Positions 8,505-17,534 of a stretch of DNA of 58,056 bases are shown piece by piece. The position numbers and the translations under genes are program-made. This DNA is from Bacteroidaceae bacterium (GTDB lineage: Bacteria > Bacteroidota > Bacteroidia > Bacteroidales > Bacteroidaceae): assembly GCA_017940565.1 (NCBI GenBank), contig JAGAYH010000020.1, forward strand, positions 1-58,056, in the 5' to 3' direction. Position 1 is the stretch's first letter; the number at the start of each line of letters is the position of its first letter. Below the pieces are notes generated by a model. It was not told where the DNA came from and did no database searches. It saw only the letters and a program-made list of their open reading frames with translations.

Positions 8505-9227
8505 ATGCTACGAACAAAAATAGTAATACTTCTGCTGCTGGCCACGTCAGCGCTCCGGGCGCAGCCGGCGGCCGATGGCAGCGACGCCCTGCACCGTTGG
8601 CAGGCCGGTGTGGCCGTGTCGGCCGAGGCCATAGCCCGTGTGGGCATGGACAGCTGTTTCCGTGCCGAGCCCGTCGGCGATGCCGTCTTTGCGCGCATGC
8701 TCGGTAAGTCGTATCCCAAGGACTGCCCCGTGGCGCGCTGTGACCTGCGCTACGTGCGCGTGCTCCACTACGACTGGCAGGGCCGTGTGCTGACGGGCGA
8801 ACTGGTGTGTCACCGGCAGATTGCCGACGACGTGGTGCAGGTGTTCCGCCAGCTCTACCGCCAGAAGTACCCCATCGGCAGCGTGCGGCTCATCGACGAC
8901 TTCGACGCCGACGACGAGCGTTCCATGCGGGCCAACAACACGTCGTGCTTCTGCTACCGCAGCGTGAACGGCTCACAAAAATTGTCGAAGCACGCCCGCG
9001 GACTGGCCGTCGACATCAATCCGCTCTACAACCCCTGCCGCCGCCGGACAAAAAACGGCCGCTGGCGCGTGGAACCGGCCACGGCCGTGCCCTACTGCGA
9101 CCGTACCAAGACCTTCCGCGGCAAGATAGATCGCCAGGACCTCTGCTACCGCCTCTTCACCGCCCGCGGCTTTACCTGGGGCGGCAACTGGCGCACGCTG
9201 AAGGACTGGCAGCACTTCGAAAAGTAG
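8505..9227 (+). CDS. Exported M15-type peptidase (D-Ala-D-Ala carboxypeptidase-like)
   Basis: 240 residues from ATG 8505, which gives a signal peptide (MLRTKIVILLLLATSALRAQ); the longer frame from 8430 crosses the promoter. The C-terminal half has the M15 zinc signature: SKHARGLAVDIN with His163 and Asp170, and the third ligand His237 in WQHFEK at the extreme C-terminus. YRSVNGSQKLSKHARG and GFTWGGNW fit the Peptidase_M15_4 type. The family cleaves peptide bonds with D-amino acids in peptidoglycan. It stands 43 bp before the VanX-like gene, so two peptidoglycan peptidases of the same clan are probably co-transcribed. Confidence 0.87.
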   Translation: MLRTKIVILLLLATSALRAQPAADGSDALHRWQAGVAVSAEAIARVGMDSCFRAEPVGDAVFARMLGKSYPKDCPVARCDLRYVRVLHYDWQGRVLTGELVCHRQIADDVVQVFRQLYRQKYPIGSVRLIDDFDADDERSMRANNTSCFCYRSVNGSQKLSKHARGLAVDINPLYNPCRRRTKNGRWRVEPATAVPYCDRTKTFRGKIDRQDLCYRLFTARGFTWGGNWRTLKDWQHFEK

Positions 9228-9270
9228 TTCACACAATTAAATAACAAACCAAGGGAAAAGAACCGTAACC

Positions 9271-10035
9271 ATGAAGAAAGAAACGCTCAAGACGCTCGTC
9301 GTCTTACTGATTCTATGCGCCGTGATTGCCGCCACGTGCTACTATCGCGCCCATCCGAAAGAAAAAGTGATAACGCCGGAGGACAACAGCGAGTTTGTCA
9401 ATCTGACGGACGCCGTGCCCGACGCCATTCTCGAAATCCGCTACTTCGGCACCTACAACTTCGTGGGCGCCCGCATCGACGGCTACAAGGCCCCCGTCGC
9501 CCTGCTCACCCGTGTGGCCGCCGACAGCCTGCGCGCCGTCAGCGACGACGTGATGAAACAGGGCTACCGGCTGAAAATCTACGATGCCTACCGTCCGCAA
9601 GAGGCCGTGGACCACTTCGTGCGCTGGGCCGAGGATGTGGCCGACACGCTGATGAAGCCTTACTTCTATCCCGACTTGGACAAGTCGGTGCTCTTCGCCC
9701 AGGACTATATTGCCGAAAAGAGCGGACACACCCGCGGCTCCACCGTTGACCTGACCCTCTTCGACATGCAGACCGAGAAGGAACTCGACATGGGCGGCAC
9801 CTTCGACTACTTCGGCCCCGAGAGCCATCCCGACTTCGGCGGCAACCCCGAGACCGGCGAATACGCCCCCGCCAAGGGCATCACCGCCGAGCAGTTTGCC
9901 CACCGCATGCTGCTGCGCCAGGCCATGCTGCGCCACGGTTTCAAACCGTTCGACTCCGAGTGGTGGCACTTCACGCTGAAGGACGAACCCTTCCCCGACA
10001 CCTATTTCACCTTCCCGGTGAAACCGATCAGATAA
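9271..10035 (+). CDS. VanX-type D-alanyl-D-alanine dipeptidase (M15D)
   Basis: 254 residues with an N-terminal membrane anchor or signal (TLVVLLILCAVIAATCYY). VanX hallmarks are visible: YDAYRPQEA, SGHTRGSTVDLTLFD with zinc ligands His153 and Asp160, and SEWWHF with the catalytic Glu230 and zinc ligand His233. Family members hydrolyse D-Ala-D-Ala; outside vancomycin-resistance clusters they recycle cell-wall dipeptides. No vanH or vanA gene is nearby, so a recycling role is more likely than resistance. It follows the M15 gene by 43 bp. Confidence 0.9.
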   Translation: MKKETLKTLVVLLILCAVIAATCYYRAHPKEKVITPEDNSEFVNLTDAVPDAILEIRYFGTYNFVGARIDGYKAPVALLTRVAADSLRAVSDDVMKQGYRLKIYDAYRPQEAVDHFVRWAEDVADTLMKPYFYPDLDKSVLFAQDYIAEKSGHTRGSTVDLTLFDMQTEKELDMGGTFDYFGPESHPDFGGNPETGEYAPAKGITAEQFAHRMLLRQAMLRHGFKPFDSEWWHFTLKDEPFPDTYFTFPVKPIR

Positions 10036-10101
10036 GGTCCGCCGCCTACATCCCACTGGCGGCACGCGCCTTCCGCCGGCCCGTCTCATCGTTCAAAGAC
10101 A

Positions 10102-10158
10102 CGAAAACGGATTCGGGCGGCGCGAAAACGGAGTTAGTCGCGACGAAAGCGGATATAG
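10102..10158 (-). repeat. 21-bp-period intergenic array, three units
   Basis: CGAAAACGG or CGAAAGCGG cores begin at 10102, 10123 and 10144, a period of exactly 21 bp. The best unit, read on the minus strand, is CTAACTCCGTTTTCG. The array lies 44 bp upstream of a TAATTTCG box (10203-10210) before the antiporter gene. Confidence 0.75.
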
Positions 10159-10226
10159 AAAAATGCTCGTGCGGCGGATAGACTCCGATGAAAAACTTTT
10201 TGTAATTTCGCAGAAATTTCGACAGC

Positions 10227-11174
10227 ATGTTATTAGACCTACTTTTCATAATCATAGGCATCGCCCTCGTACTGTGGGGTGCCGACAAGTTTACCGACGG
10301 TGCCAGTGCCCTGGCCCGCCGCATGAAAGTGCCCCCCATCGTCATCGGCCTCACCGTGGTGGCCATGGGCACCAGTGCGCCGGAACTCTTCGTGAGCATG
10401 GCTTCAGCGCTCAAGGGCTCATCGGGCATGGCGCTGGGCAACATCGTGGGCAGCAACATCTTCAACGCTTTGGCCATCGTGGGTTGCGCTGCCCTTGTAG
10501 CCCCCATCGTCATCACGCCGGGTACGGTGAAGAAAGACATTCCCTTCGCCATCGTTGCCTCGGCGGCCTTGGCCCTGCTCACCCTCATCGATGGCCGTCT
10601 CGACCGCATCGACGCCCTGCTGCTGCTCGCCGGTTTCGCCGTCTTCATGGTCTATACCCTGCGGCTGGCGCGGAGCGGCAACGCACAGCAGGAAACGACC
10701 GGCGAAGCGGCTGACGCGACACCTGCCAACCTCTGGAAGTGTCTCGGGCTTATAGTGCTGGGACTGGCCTGTCTGATTGTGGGCAGCAACATCTTCGTGA
10801 ACTATGCCTCTGACGTGGCCCGTCAGTTGGGTGTGAGCGATGCCGTGGTCGGCCTCACCATCGTGGCCTGCGGCACCAGCCTGCCCGAACTGGCCACCAG
10901 CGTGGTCTCTGCCCGCAAGGGCGAGAGCGCCATCGCCATAGGCAATGCCATCGGGTCGAACGTGTTCAACATCCTGCTGATTCTCGGACTCACGGGAACC
11001 ATCTGCCCCATGACCCTCGGCGGCATCACCTGGATTGACATGGCCATGATGTTGGGCAGCATCGGGCTGCTATGGCTGTTCTCGTTCACAAAACTGCGGG
11101 TACAGCGGTGGGAAGGTGGCGTGCTTGTGGCCATCTTCCTGGCTTACATGACGTGGCTCGTCGTCACTGCCTAA
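10227..11174 (+). CDS. Na+/Ca2+ antiporter, CaCA family (YrbG-like)
   Basis: 315 residues, about ten hydrophobic segments and two inverted alpha-repeats typical of the family: GLTVVAMGTSAPELFVSMAS with GNIVGSNIFNALAIVG, and GLTIVACGTSLPELATSVVS with GNAIGSNVFNILLILG. The paired GTSxPE and GSNxFN motifs carry the cation-binding residues. It should exchange Na+ or H+ for Ca2+ across the inner membrane. It has its own upstream region with a 21-bp array and is followed by a large independent gene with a strong promoter, so it is probably monocistronic. Confidence 0.93.
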   Translation: MLLDLLFIIIGIALVLWGADKFTDGASALARRMKVPPIVIGLTVVAMGTSAPELFVSMASALKGSSGMALGNIVGSNIFNALAIVGCAALVAPIVITPGTVKKDIPFAIVASAALALLTLIDGRLDRIDALLLLAGFAVFMVYTLRLARSGNAQQETTGEAADATPANLWKCLGLIVLGLACLIVGSNIFVNYASDVARQLGVSDAVVGLTIVACGTSLPELATSVVSARKGESAIAIGNAIGSNVFNILLILGLTGTICPMTLGGITWIDMAMMLGSIGLLWLFSFTKLRVQRWEGGVLVAIFLAYMTWLVVTA

Positions 11175-11259
11175 ACGGCAAAAACTGTCCTACAACCTTA
11201 GGCTTACACAGTTTTTTTTCTTCGATTTTATCAATTTTTATGAGAAAAAACTGAATTTA

Positions 11260-11291
11260 TTTGGTTTTTTCTACACATCTCAGTATTTTTG
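11260..11291 (+). promoter_or_regulatory. Strong Bacteroidetes promoter before the metallophosphoesterase gene
   Basis: TTTG at 11260-11263, 20 bp spacer, TATTTTTG at 11284-11291: a complete match to TTTG-N19/21-TAnnTTTG. Transcription should start near 11298, which excludes the TTG codon at 11261 as the gene start and supports ATG 11342. Confidence 0.8.
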
Positions 11292-11341
11292 TGCCTATTA
11301 ATTTAAAGGTCAAAAAACAAACTGAAAAATTCTTATGTAAA

Positions 11342-14300
11342 ATGAAACAGAAATTTATTTTAGCGTTTCTGACCATGCTGATTTGTATGGGCGGAATGGG
11401 TGTAGGGGCTCAGAACAACGAACGGCTTTCGTTCGGAGTCATTTCTGACATCCACTTTGACAACCGTGTGGGCGAGGGAGCCATGGTGAAAGTGCCAAAG
11501 GCTCTGAAGAACCTGACTTCGCACAAGGCCCTTGACGCCTTGGCCGTGGTAGGCGACCTGGCCGACAGCGGAGCCGCATCTCAATACGAGATGCTCACAA
11601 GCGTCTTTTCAGACAAGGCAAACTTTACAAACCCCGTTGGAACATTCCTCTTCATGATGGGTAACCACGACAATTTCGACGCAAACGGGAAGTCGAACTT
11701 TCAGGAAGGGTTGAAGTCCTTTAACGGTGGAGAACCCTATCCTCTCCATTCCTATCGCGTCATTAAGGGTTATCCTTTCATCACCATCAGTATGAGCGCC
11801 GGTGGCAGCAATGATGTCAGCAACAGTTCGACGGGCAAAGCCGCCTATCCCGAAGAGGTGGTAAACCAACTGGACGCATGGTTGGCTCAGGCCAGCAACG
11901 AATGTCCCGGCAAGCCTATCTTCGTGTTCACCCATGTCCCGCCCCGTTGGTCGGTTTACGGTTCATGGTCAGAGTATGAGACGGGAAGCTCATGGTCAAT
12001 GAGCGTGCTCAACCCCGTGCTGAACAAATATCCCCAGGCCGTTGTGTTCGCAGGACACAGCCACTACCCCCTGGGTGACCCGCGCAGCATCCACCAGGGC
12101 ACCAACCCCGAATCGGCACATCAAAACTACTTTACTGTAATCAACACGGCGAGCACGACCTACTCCGAGATTAACCCCGGAGCCGTCAGCGCAGGCATTC
12201 ACCCCGAGGGCTATGCTTACGTGACCGAAGGCATGATTGTAAGCGAGCTGGAGAACGGCGACATTGACATCTGCCGTTACGACACCTATCGCAACCTGGA
12301 AATTGGTGCTGAAAAGCACTGGGTGCTCAAGGCCCCCTTCGATGGTTCAAAGTTTGAATATGCCGACATCCGTGATGCCAACGACAACCCTAACAACGTG
12401 GCTCTCCGTGACGGTATGCCCGCCCCGGTATTTTCTAAGAGCGCTGCAATCACGTTGGACGTTTCGGATTTCGACGCCGTAGCCACCTTCCCGCAGGCTA
12501 CCGACAACGACTGTGTATTCCGCTATCGCGTCCGCGTCAGCAAGGACGGACTGGTGGTCACCGAAAAATACATCTTCTCACAGTTCTACTTGAACACCGA
12601 CAAGCCCAAATCGCTGAGCTATACAATTCAGAACCTCGTTTCGAATGCTACCTATAACGTGGAGGTCGTAGCCTTTGACTCCTACGATAACGCATCAACA
12701 CCGCTTACCGCAACCTTCAAGGCTCCCACGATTGATGAAAGCAAAATTCCCGATGCTGACGGCCAGTGGAAGTTCGAAGACAAGAACGACCTTCTGAAAG
12801 TAGAGAAGGGCGACATGTCCTTGGTTCCCTGCCTTGTTGGCAACAAATCCATATCAACTGCCGAAAGTGTGACCGAGGCTAACATCACATCCGTTGATGG
12901 TCCGACAGCCAGCAACAAGGCCATCGTGGTTCCCAAGTCATCGGCCCTCAAAGCCGTGCGTGTCAATAAAGAAGCAACGCAGAACTATACCATCATGATG
13001 GACATCAAGGTGGCAGATGCCAATTCATACAACGGACTGATTCAGACGAATGCCAGCAACAGCAACGACGCCGACCTGTTCTACGCTAAAAACAAGATTG
13101 GCATGAACGCCATGGGAGGATACTTCGGAGAAATCAAAAACAACACATGGTACCGCGTGGTCATGGTGAACCGCGACGGGAAGGTTACCGTTTATGTGGA
13201 CGGAGAAAATCTGATTAACACTGGCGGCGACCTGCGTTGGGAATTAGACCCGTGGGGATTCTACCTCTTCTGCGACGAAGACGGCGAAATGGTGGACACG
13301 GAAGTGGCCGAAATCGCTTATTGGGAAAGAGGACTCTCGGAGAATCAGATAAGAAGTCTCTCCGGTTTGGATCCTATCAACAACGACCAAGATCCCTACA
13401 TCACCGTGAAGACCTCGTCCGTCAAAATATTGGACGGACTGGATTTCTCCATCAAGATCGACGCCAACACATCCTTCACGTTTGACCTTCCCGACTGGAT
13501 TGAAGCTGTTGACGTCACGCCCTTTGCCGGTGAGAAGGCTTACACCTTTCGTGCCAAGTCAATGGATGCCAGCGGACGCCGCGAAGGCACCATTACCGTA
13601 AAGAGCAACAGTCTGGAAAGCCAGGATATTCAGGTTACCCAAATCTTCTTGGGCAAAGACATTCCCGAGGCGCTGGGTGTCTGGACCTTCGATAACCGGT
13701 CTGACCTGCTGCATGGGGAAGGCACTGCCGTGCTGGAAGGAGCATTCAACACAAGCGAAGGCCCTCAGAAAAGGCAGAATCTGGAAATAACCGGGCTTAA
13801 AGCCTCCGAAGGAGGAGGTCCGACCGAGTCCAACGGAGCCATCTTTGTTCCGAAGAACGCTTACCTGTGGCTTACGACCAATGCCAGCACCGAGGTGCTT
13901 TCCGACTATACCGTTATGTTTGATATCAAGCTCGCCGACCTGAACGGTTACAAGGCTCTCTTCCAAAACGACATTACGAATAAAGATGACGCTGGTCTCT
14001 TCTTCAAGAACAATCAAGTAGGTCTTGGCGCTACGCTCGGATATCATGGCAACTTGCAGGCCGGCCAATGGTACCGTCTGCTGTATGTTGTCAAAGACGG
14101 CCGCGCCATTCTTTATCTCGACGGTGAAAAATTGGGCGAGGCCGGCAATGCCAATGCCAAATGGCCCATCAACAAGGAAGCCTTGCTCTTTGCCGACGAC
14201 AGCAACGGCGACGAGGAAGGCCCGCTCGACGTGGCTGAAATTCGTTTTTGGGATTTGCCCCTTTCCGACGCCCAGGCCAAGAGGCTCGGCGACGTCTATA

Positions 14301-16018
14301 AGGATGCCGACGAATATTTCGTGGTTCAGACTCCGTCCGTCCGTCTGATTAACGAGAACGAATTTACCATATCAGTCAAGTCCAATGTTCCTGTCTATTT
14401 TGAACTGCCCGAATGGATTGAGGCAGTGGACGATCAATTTGTCGAGGGCGAAAAGGCATACAAGTTCCGTACCAAAGACATGGACGAGCCCGGTCGCCGC
14501 GAGGACGTCATTGGTGTCTACTCAGACTATTTCTCGCCAGAAGCCGTGAACGTATTCCAAATTCTGATGGGTGCCGATGTACCCGAAAGCTCCGGCTGGT
14601 GGACCTTCGACGATTCCTCCGACCTGATGGCCGGTACGGGCACTGCCACAATACAGGCCGCCTTTAAGACGGAAGAAGGTCCTGCCACTACAAACAATCC
14701 GGAAGAAGCCGGCATCACGCCCATTGAAGGACCCCTCGAAGGCAATGGTGCCGTCACCATGCCTGTCGAAGCATACCTCATGCTCTCAACTAATCAGGAC
14801 GTTCCCGAAATGAAGGACTATACCATCATGATGGACATAAAGCCCGGCGACCTGACCGGCTACCATGCCCTCTTCCAGACAAATCCGCTCAATACCACTG
14901 ACGGTAGTTTCTTCACGAAAGGCAACAGCATTGGTCTGAACAACTTCGACCTGGGTTACCACGGCATCATGGAAGAAGGCAAGTGGCACCGCGTTGTCTT
15001 TGTAGTAAAGGAAGGCTATGCCTATTCCTACCTGGATGGAAAGAAAGTAGGTCAAAGCTCCAAGCCCGGCGGTTCTTTGTGGACACTGCTGCCCAAGGCT
15101 CTTTTCTTCGCCGACAACAACGATGAAGACGGTTACAACGAGGTGGCCGAACTGCGTTTCTGGGACGTTCCTCTCACCGATGCACACGTCCAACAGCTCG
15201 GCGGTGTAGACCAGAATTGGGAAGACGAGCCCATTGAAGATCCCGTCAGCGTGTGGACCTTCGATGATGCGTCCGACCTGCTGGCAGGTACCGGCGAGGC
15301 TGAACTGAAAGCCGCTGTCAAAGGAGAAAGCGGTCCTGAAGAGACCGATATTGAAACTGCAGGCCTTGTGTCTGTCAATGGTCCGAAAAATGGTAACGGA
15401 GCCATCACTGTTCCCATTGACACCTATCTCCAGATGGCTCACAATCAGGACGGCGACCAGGAGACCTTCACCATCATGATGGACATCCGTCCCAAAAGCC
15501 TTGCAGGCTACAATGCCTTGTTCCAGAGCGATGTCGACAATGCAAACGACGCTGACCTCTTCCTTAACAAGACACGCCTCGGCATCAATACCGGCGGTCT
15601 GGGCTACGGCGGAACCGTCGTTGAAGGAAAATGGCACCGCATTGTCTTCGTCGTGGACGAGTGCAACATTACCACCTATATTGACGGGGAAAAGGTAGGC
15701 AGCTCCAGTTCGCCCAGCGACGAAAAATGGACGCTCCGCGACGTGGCTTATTTCTTTGCTGACGAGGACGGCGAAGAAGGTGCAGTTGACATTGCCGAAC
15801 TCCGTTACTGGGACGTGGCTCTCTCCGGCGTTCATGTCAACCAGCTGGGTGCCGTAGAATACGCCCGTGCCGATGTCAACCGTGACGGCGTCGTCGACAG
15901 TGCCGACATCGTGGCGGTCATTAAGGAAATGCCGGACGGTGACATGAAAGCCGATGTCAACGGCGATACCGTCATCGACTCCGCCGACATCGTGGCGGTC
16001 ATCAAAGAAATGAAGTGA
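11342..16018 (+). CDS. Giant secreted metallophosphoesterase with Fn3, LamG-like, BACON-like and dockerin-like domains
   Basis: 1558 residues from ATG 11342, with a signal peptide (MKQKFILAFLTMLICMGGMG). The N-terminal calcineurin-like phosphoesterase has SDIHFD, VVGDLADSG, MGNHDNFD, FTHVPP and AGHSHYPLG, the usual metal-binding set. A fibronectin-like segment follows (about 375-465). Four LamG/concanavalin-like repeats then begin near residues 470, 775, 1083 and 1300, each opening with W-[KT]-F-[ED]-[DN]. BACON-like modules (REGTITVKSNSLESQDIQVT) separate the first from the second and the second from the third. The last 48 residues are two dockerin-like calcium loops (DVNRDGVVDSAD and DVNGDTVIDSAD). 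The N-terminal enzyme could hydrolyse a phosphodiester or phosphomonoester on a host or dietary polymer, with the repeats binding glycans or cell surfaces; this is inference. Confidence 0.87.
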   Translation: MKQKFILAFLTMLICMGGMGVGAQNNERLSFGVISDIHFDNRVGEGAMVKVPKALKNLTSHKALDALAVVGDLADSGAASQYEMLTSVFSDKANFTNPVGTFLFMMGNHDNFDANGKSNFQEGLKSFNGGEPYPLHSYRVIKGYPFITISMSAGGSNDVSNSSTGKAAYPEEVVNQLDAWLAQASNECPGKPIFVFTHVPPRWSVYGSWSEYETGSSWSMSVLNPVLNKYPQAVVFAGHSHYPLGDPRSIHQGTNPESAHQNYFTVINTASTTYSEINPGAVSAGIHPEGYAYVTEGMIVSELENGDIDICRYDTYRNLEIGAEKHWVLKAPFDGSKFEYADIRDANDNPNNVALRDGMPAPVFSKSAAITLDVSDFDAVATFPQATDNDCVFRYRVRVSKDGLVVTEKYIFSQFYLNTDKPKSLSYTIQNLVSNATYNVEVVAFDSYDNASTPLTATFKAPTIDESKIPDADGQWKFEDKNDLLKVEKGDMSLVPCLVGNKSISTAESVTEANITSVDGPTASNKAIVVPKSSALKAVRVNKEATQNYTIMMDIKVADANSYNGLIQTNASNSNDADLFYAKNKIGMNAMGGYFGEIKNNTWYRVVMVNRDGKVTVYVDGENLINTGGDLRWELDPWGFYLFCDEDGEMVDTEVAEIAYWERGLSENQIRSLSGLDPINNDQDPYITVKTSSVKILDGLDFSIKIDANTSFTFDLPDWIEAVDVTPFAGEKAYTFRAKSMDASGRREGTITVKSNSLESQDIQVTQIFLGKDIPEALGVWTFDNRSDLLHGEGTAVLEGAFNTSEGPQKRQNLEITGLKASEGGGPTESNGAIFVPKNAYLWLTTNASTEVLSDYTVMFDIKLADLNGYKALFQNDITNKDDAGLFFKNNQVGLGATLGYHGNLQAGQWYRLLYVVKDGRAILYLDGEKLGEAGNANAKWPINKEALLFADDSNGDEEGPLDVAEIRFWDLPLSDAQAKRLGDVYKDADEYFVVQTPSVRLINENEFTISVKSNVPVYFELPEWIEAVDDQFVEGEKAYKFRTKDMDEPGRREDVIGVYSDYFSPEAVNVFQILMGADVPESSGWWTFDDSSDLMAGTGTATIQAAFKTEEGPATTNNPEEAGITPIEGPLEGNGAVTMPVEAYLMLSTNQDVPEMKDYTIMMDIKPGDLTGYHALFQTNPLNTTDGSFFTKGNSIGLNNFDLGYHGIMEEGKWHRVVFVVKEGYAYSYLDGKKVGQSSKPGGSLWTLLPKALFFADNNDEDGYNEVAELRFWDVPLTDAHVQQLGGVDQNWEDEPIEDPVSVWTFDDASDLLAGTGEAELKAAVKGESGPEETDIETAGLVSVNGPKNGNGAITVPIDTYLQMAHNQDGDQETFTIMMDIRPKSLAGYNALFQSDVDNANDADLFLNKTRLGINTGGLGYGGTVVEGKWHRIVFVVDECNITTYIDGEKVGSSSSPSDEKWTLRDVAYFFADEDGEEGAVDIAELRYWDVALSGVHVNQLGAVEYARADVNRDGVVDSADIVAVIKEMPDGDMKADVNGDTVIDSADIVAVIKEMK

Positions 16019-16042
16019 CAAACGATAACGTTGCATACTGAA

Positions 16043-16079
16043 GAACGCGTCCCCATCGGGGGGACGCGTTCTTTTTTTT
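16043..16079. terminator. Intrinsic terminator between convergent genes
   Basis: Perfect 12-bp stem (GAACGCGTCCCC paired with GGGGACGCGTTC), short loop and a following run of seven T. It ends the phosphoesterase transcript and may also serve the convergent BASS gene. Confidence 0.9.
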
Positions 16080-17073
16080 ATCCGTTCAACCTGTGGCCCG
16101 CAGTTCGCCGCTCGGCCAACTGGCGGCGCTCAATCTGCCAACTGTTTATGATGTTTTGCCAAAGTATGTAGCTGCTCGGCGCCAGCGCGATGACGGGCGG
16201 CAGATACATGTATGCCACCCAAATGGCAAAGACGGTGTTTTTCTGGCCCAGCGCCTGGCCGGCACTGATGCGGTCGCCATAGCGGGTGCCGATGAGTTTG
16301 CCCGCCGCAAAGAGGGCGACGCAGCAGACCAGGCCCGCCACGGCCAGGGCCGTCTTCTCGCTCCAGGGCTCCGTGCCGTTGACCATGGCGCGCAGGGCCT
16401 GGCCGATGACCACCGTCAGGTTGAATGCCCACAGGTAGAACGCCATGTTGCGGCAGCGGCGCAATATCCAGCCGTGCAGCCACGGCAGCAGCCAGCGCAC
16501 GGCCCATGCCAGAAGCAGCGGCATGATCATCAGTGGGAATACCTTGGAGAGAATCAGTAGAAACTGCGACAGGAACGGGAGCTCCAACGAGGGCTCCACC
16601 ATGGGGAAGGCCAGGGGGATGACCACTGCCGCCGCCGTGTTGCTGAGGATGGTGTACATGGTCAGCGACGTCTCGTTGCCGCCCAGCTTGGCCGTCACCA
16701 CCGGTGCCGCCGCCGCCGTGGGGCAGATGAGACACACCAGCACGCCCTCCCATGTCATGCGGCCCGACAGCCACGGCAGCCACTGCAGCAGGGCCACCAC
16801 GCCAAACGTGCCGGTCACCTGTATCAGGAGCAGCCACAGATGCCAGCGCCGTGGACGGAGCTCACGGGGATTGACTTTGCAAAAGGTGAAAAACAGCATC
16901 AGGAACATGAACGACGGGATGACGTCGGCCGCCACCCTCTCCGCCGCCGGCTTCAGGGGCGACAGCACCGGAAAGCAGTGGAACAACACATAGGCCAGGG
17001 CGCCGCCTGCCATGCCCAGCGGCAGCGTCCAGTCCTTCATGAAACGTAATACCTTTTGTCCGCACGTTCCCAT
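16078..17073 (-). CDS. Bile acid:sodium symporter (BASS) family transporter
   Basis: 331 residues with about nine or ten hydrophobic segments (DWTLPLGMAGGALAYVLF, IPSFMFLMLFFTF, ICPTAAAAPVVTAKLGGNE, YTILSNTAAAVVIPLAFP). The conserved-type segment with ICPTAAAAPVV and the GQALGQKNTVFAIWVAYMYL region fit BASS proteins, which import organic anions such as bile acids, pantoate or pyruvate with sodium. The substrate cannot be deduced. It is transcribed towards the phosphoesterase gene and shares a 460-bp divergent gap with the leucine-rich repeat gene. Confidence 0.82.
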   Translation of the reverse strand: MGTCGQKVLRFMKDWTLPLGMAGGALAYVLFHCFPVLSPLKPAAERVAADVIPSFMFLMLFFTFCKVNPRELRPRRWHLWLLLIQVTGTFGVVALLQWLPWLSGRMTWEGVLVCLICPTAAAAPVVTAKLGGNETSLTMYTILSNTAAAVVIPLAFPMVEPSLELPFLSQFLLILSKVFPLMIMPLLLAWAVRWLLPWLHGWILRRCRNMAFYLWAFNLTVVIGQALRAMVNGTEPWSEKTALAVAGLVCCVALFAAGKLIGTRYGDRISAGQALGQKNTVFAIWVAYMYLPPVIALAPSSYILWQNIINSWQIERRQLAERRTAGHRLNG

Positions 17074-17091
17074 TGCGGCGCGAAATTACAA

Positions 17092-17099
17092 CAAAGTTA
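17092..17099 (-). promoter_or_regulatory. Bacteroidetes -7 box of the BASS transporter gene
   Basis: The minus strand reads TAACTTTG 19 bp before the ATG at 17073. A -33 TTTG was not recognised. Confidence 0.45.
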
Positions 17100-17205
17100 C
17101 CATTTGCGCAACGTCATAGTGAAGAAAACCGCCTGCCTCCGGCCTCATCGCTCCCTTTCCCCTATGACGGTGCAGCCATAACCCCTCTTCCGGCACCTCT
17201 GATGG

Positions 17206-17384
17206 CAAAAAATCGTTACATTTCCCCGACAGACGTCCCGTTTCGGCGATTACAAGTGGGACTTCGGCGCACAGAAACGGCGTTTCAAAATTCCGAAGCG
17301 CCGCTTCTGTTTGCCTATTTCTGAGGCCCGATGATAATCAACGGATTACAAAACCATCAAAAACATTCCAAAAATTTTTGACAC
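17206..17384 (+). repeat. Composite intergenic element, copy A
   Basis: The element starts with a degenerate AAAAAATCGTTACA (from about 17206) and ends with AAAAATTTTTGACAC (to about 17384), about 164 bp apart. Between them is an array of four units at 17232, 17253, 17274 and 17295, exactly 21 bp apart; the third and fourth are the palindromic pair GAAACGGCGTTTCAAAATT and GAAGCGCCGCTTCTG. A GATGATAATCAACGGATTAC segment follows the array and recurs in the other copies. The element occupies the middle of the 460-bp gap between the BASS and leucine-rich repeat genes. Confidence 0.72.
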
Positions 17385-17454
17385 TTTCGCCCTGTTGAGG
17401 CTACTTTCGACTGTCGCATGCGTAGGAAGGCTTAGTGAAAAAACGCTCTAAAAT

Positions 17455-17485
17455 CTTGTTGCGTAACAAAATATTTATAACTTTG
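17455..17485 (+). promoter_or_regulatory. Bacteroidetes promoter of the leucine-rich repeat gene
   Basis: CTTG at 17455-17458, 19 bp spacer and TAACTTTG at 17478-17485. It lies 49 bp before ATG 17535 and fits the Bacteroidales consensus with one mismatch in the -33 element. Confidence 0.7.
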
Positions 17486-17534
17486 CAACGAATAGTAAGG
17501 AAAGAAGTCAATAATTATATAAAAGTATAAAACC

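Noticed and set aside
9271-10035. VanX-like gene as evidence for vancomycin resistance
   Set aside because: vanH, vanA/B and vanRS are absent and the neighbour is another cell-wall peptidase, so recycling is more likely.
11261-11341. TTG start of the phosphoesterase gene
   Set aside because: A complete consensus promoter (11260-11291) overlaps it, and a signal peptide begins at ATG 11342.
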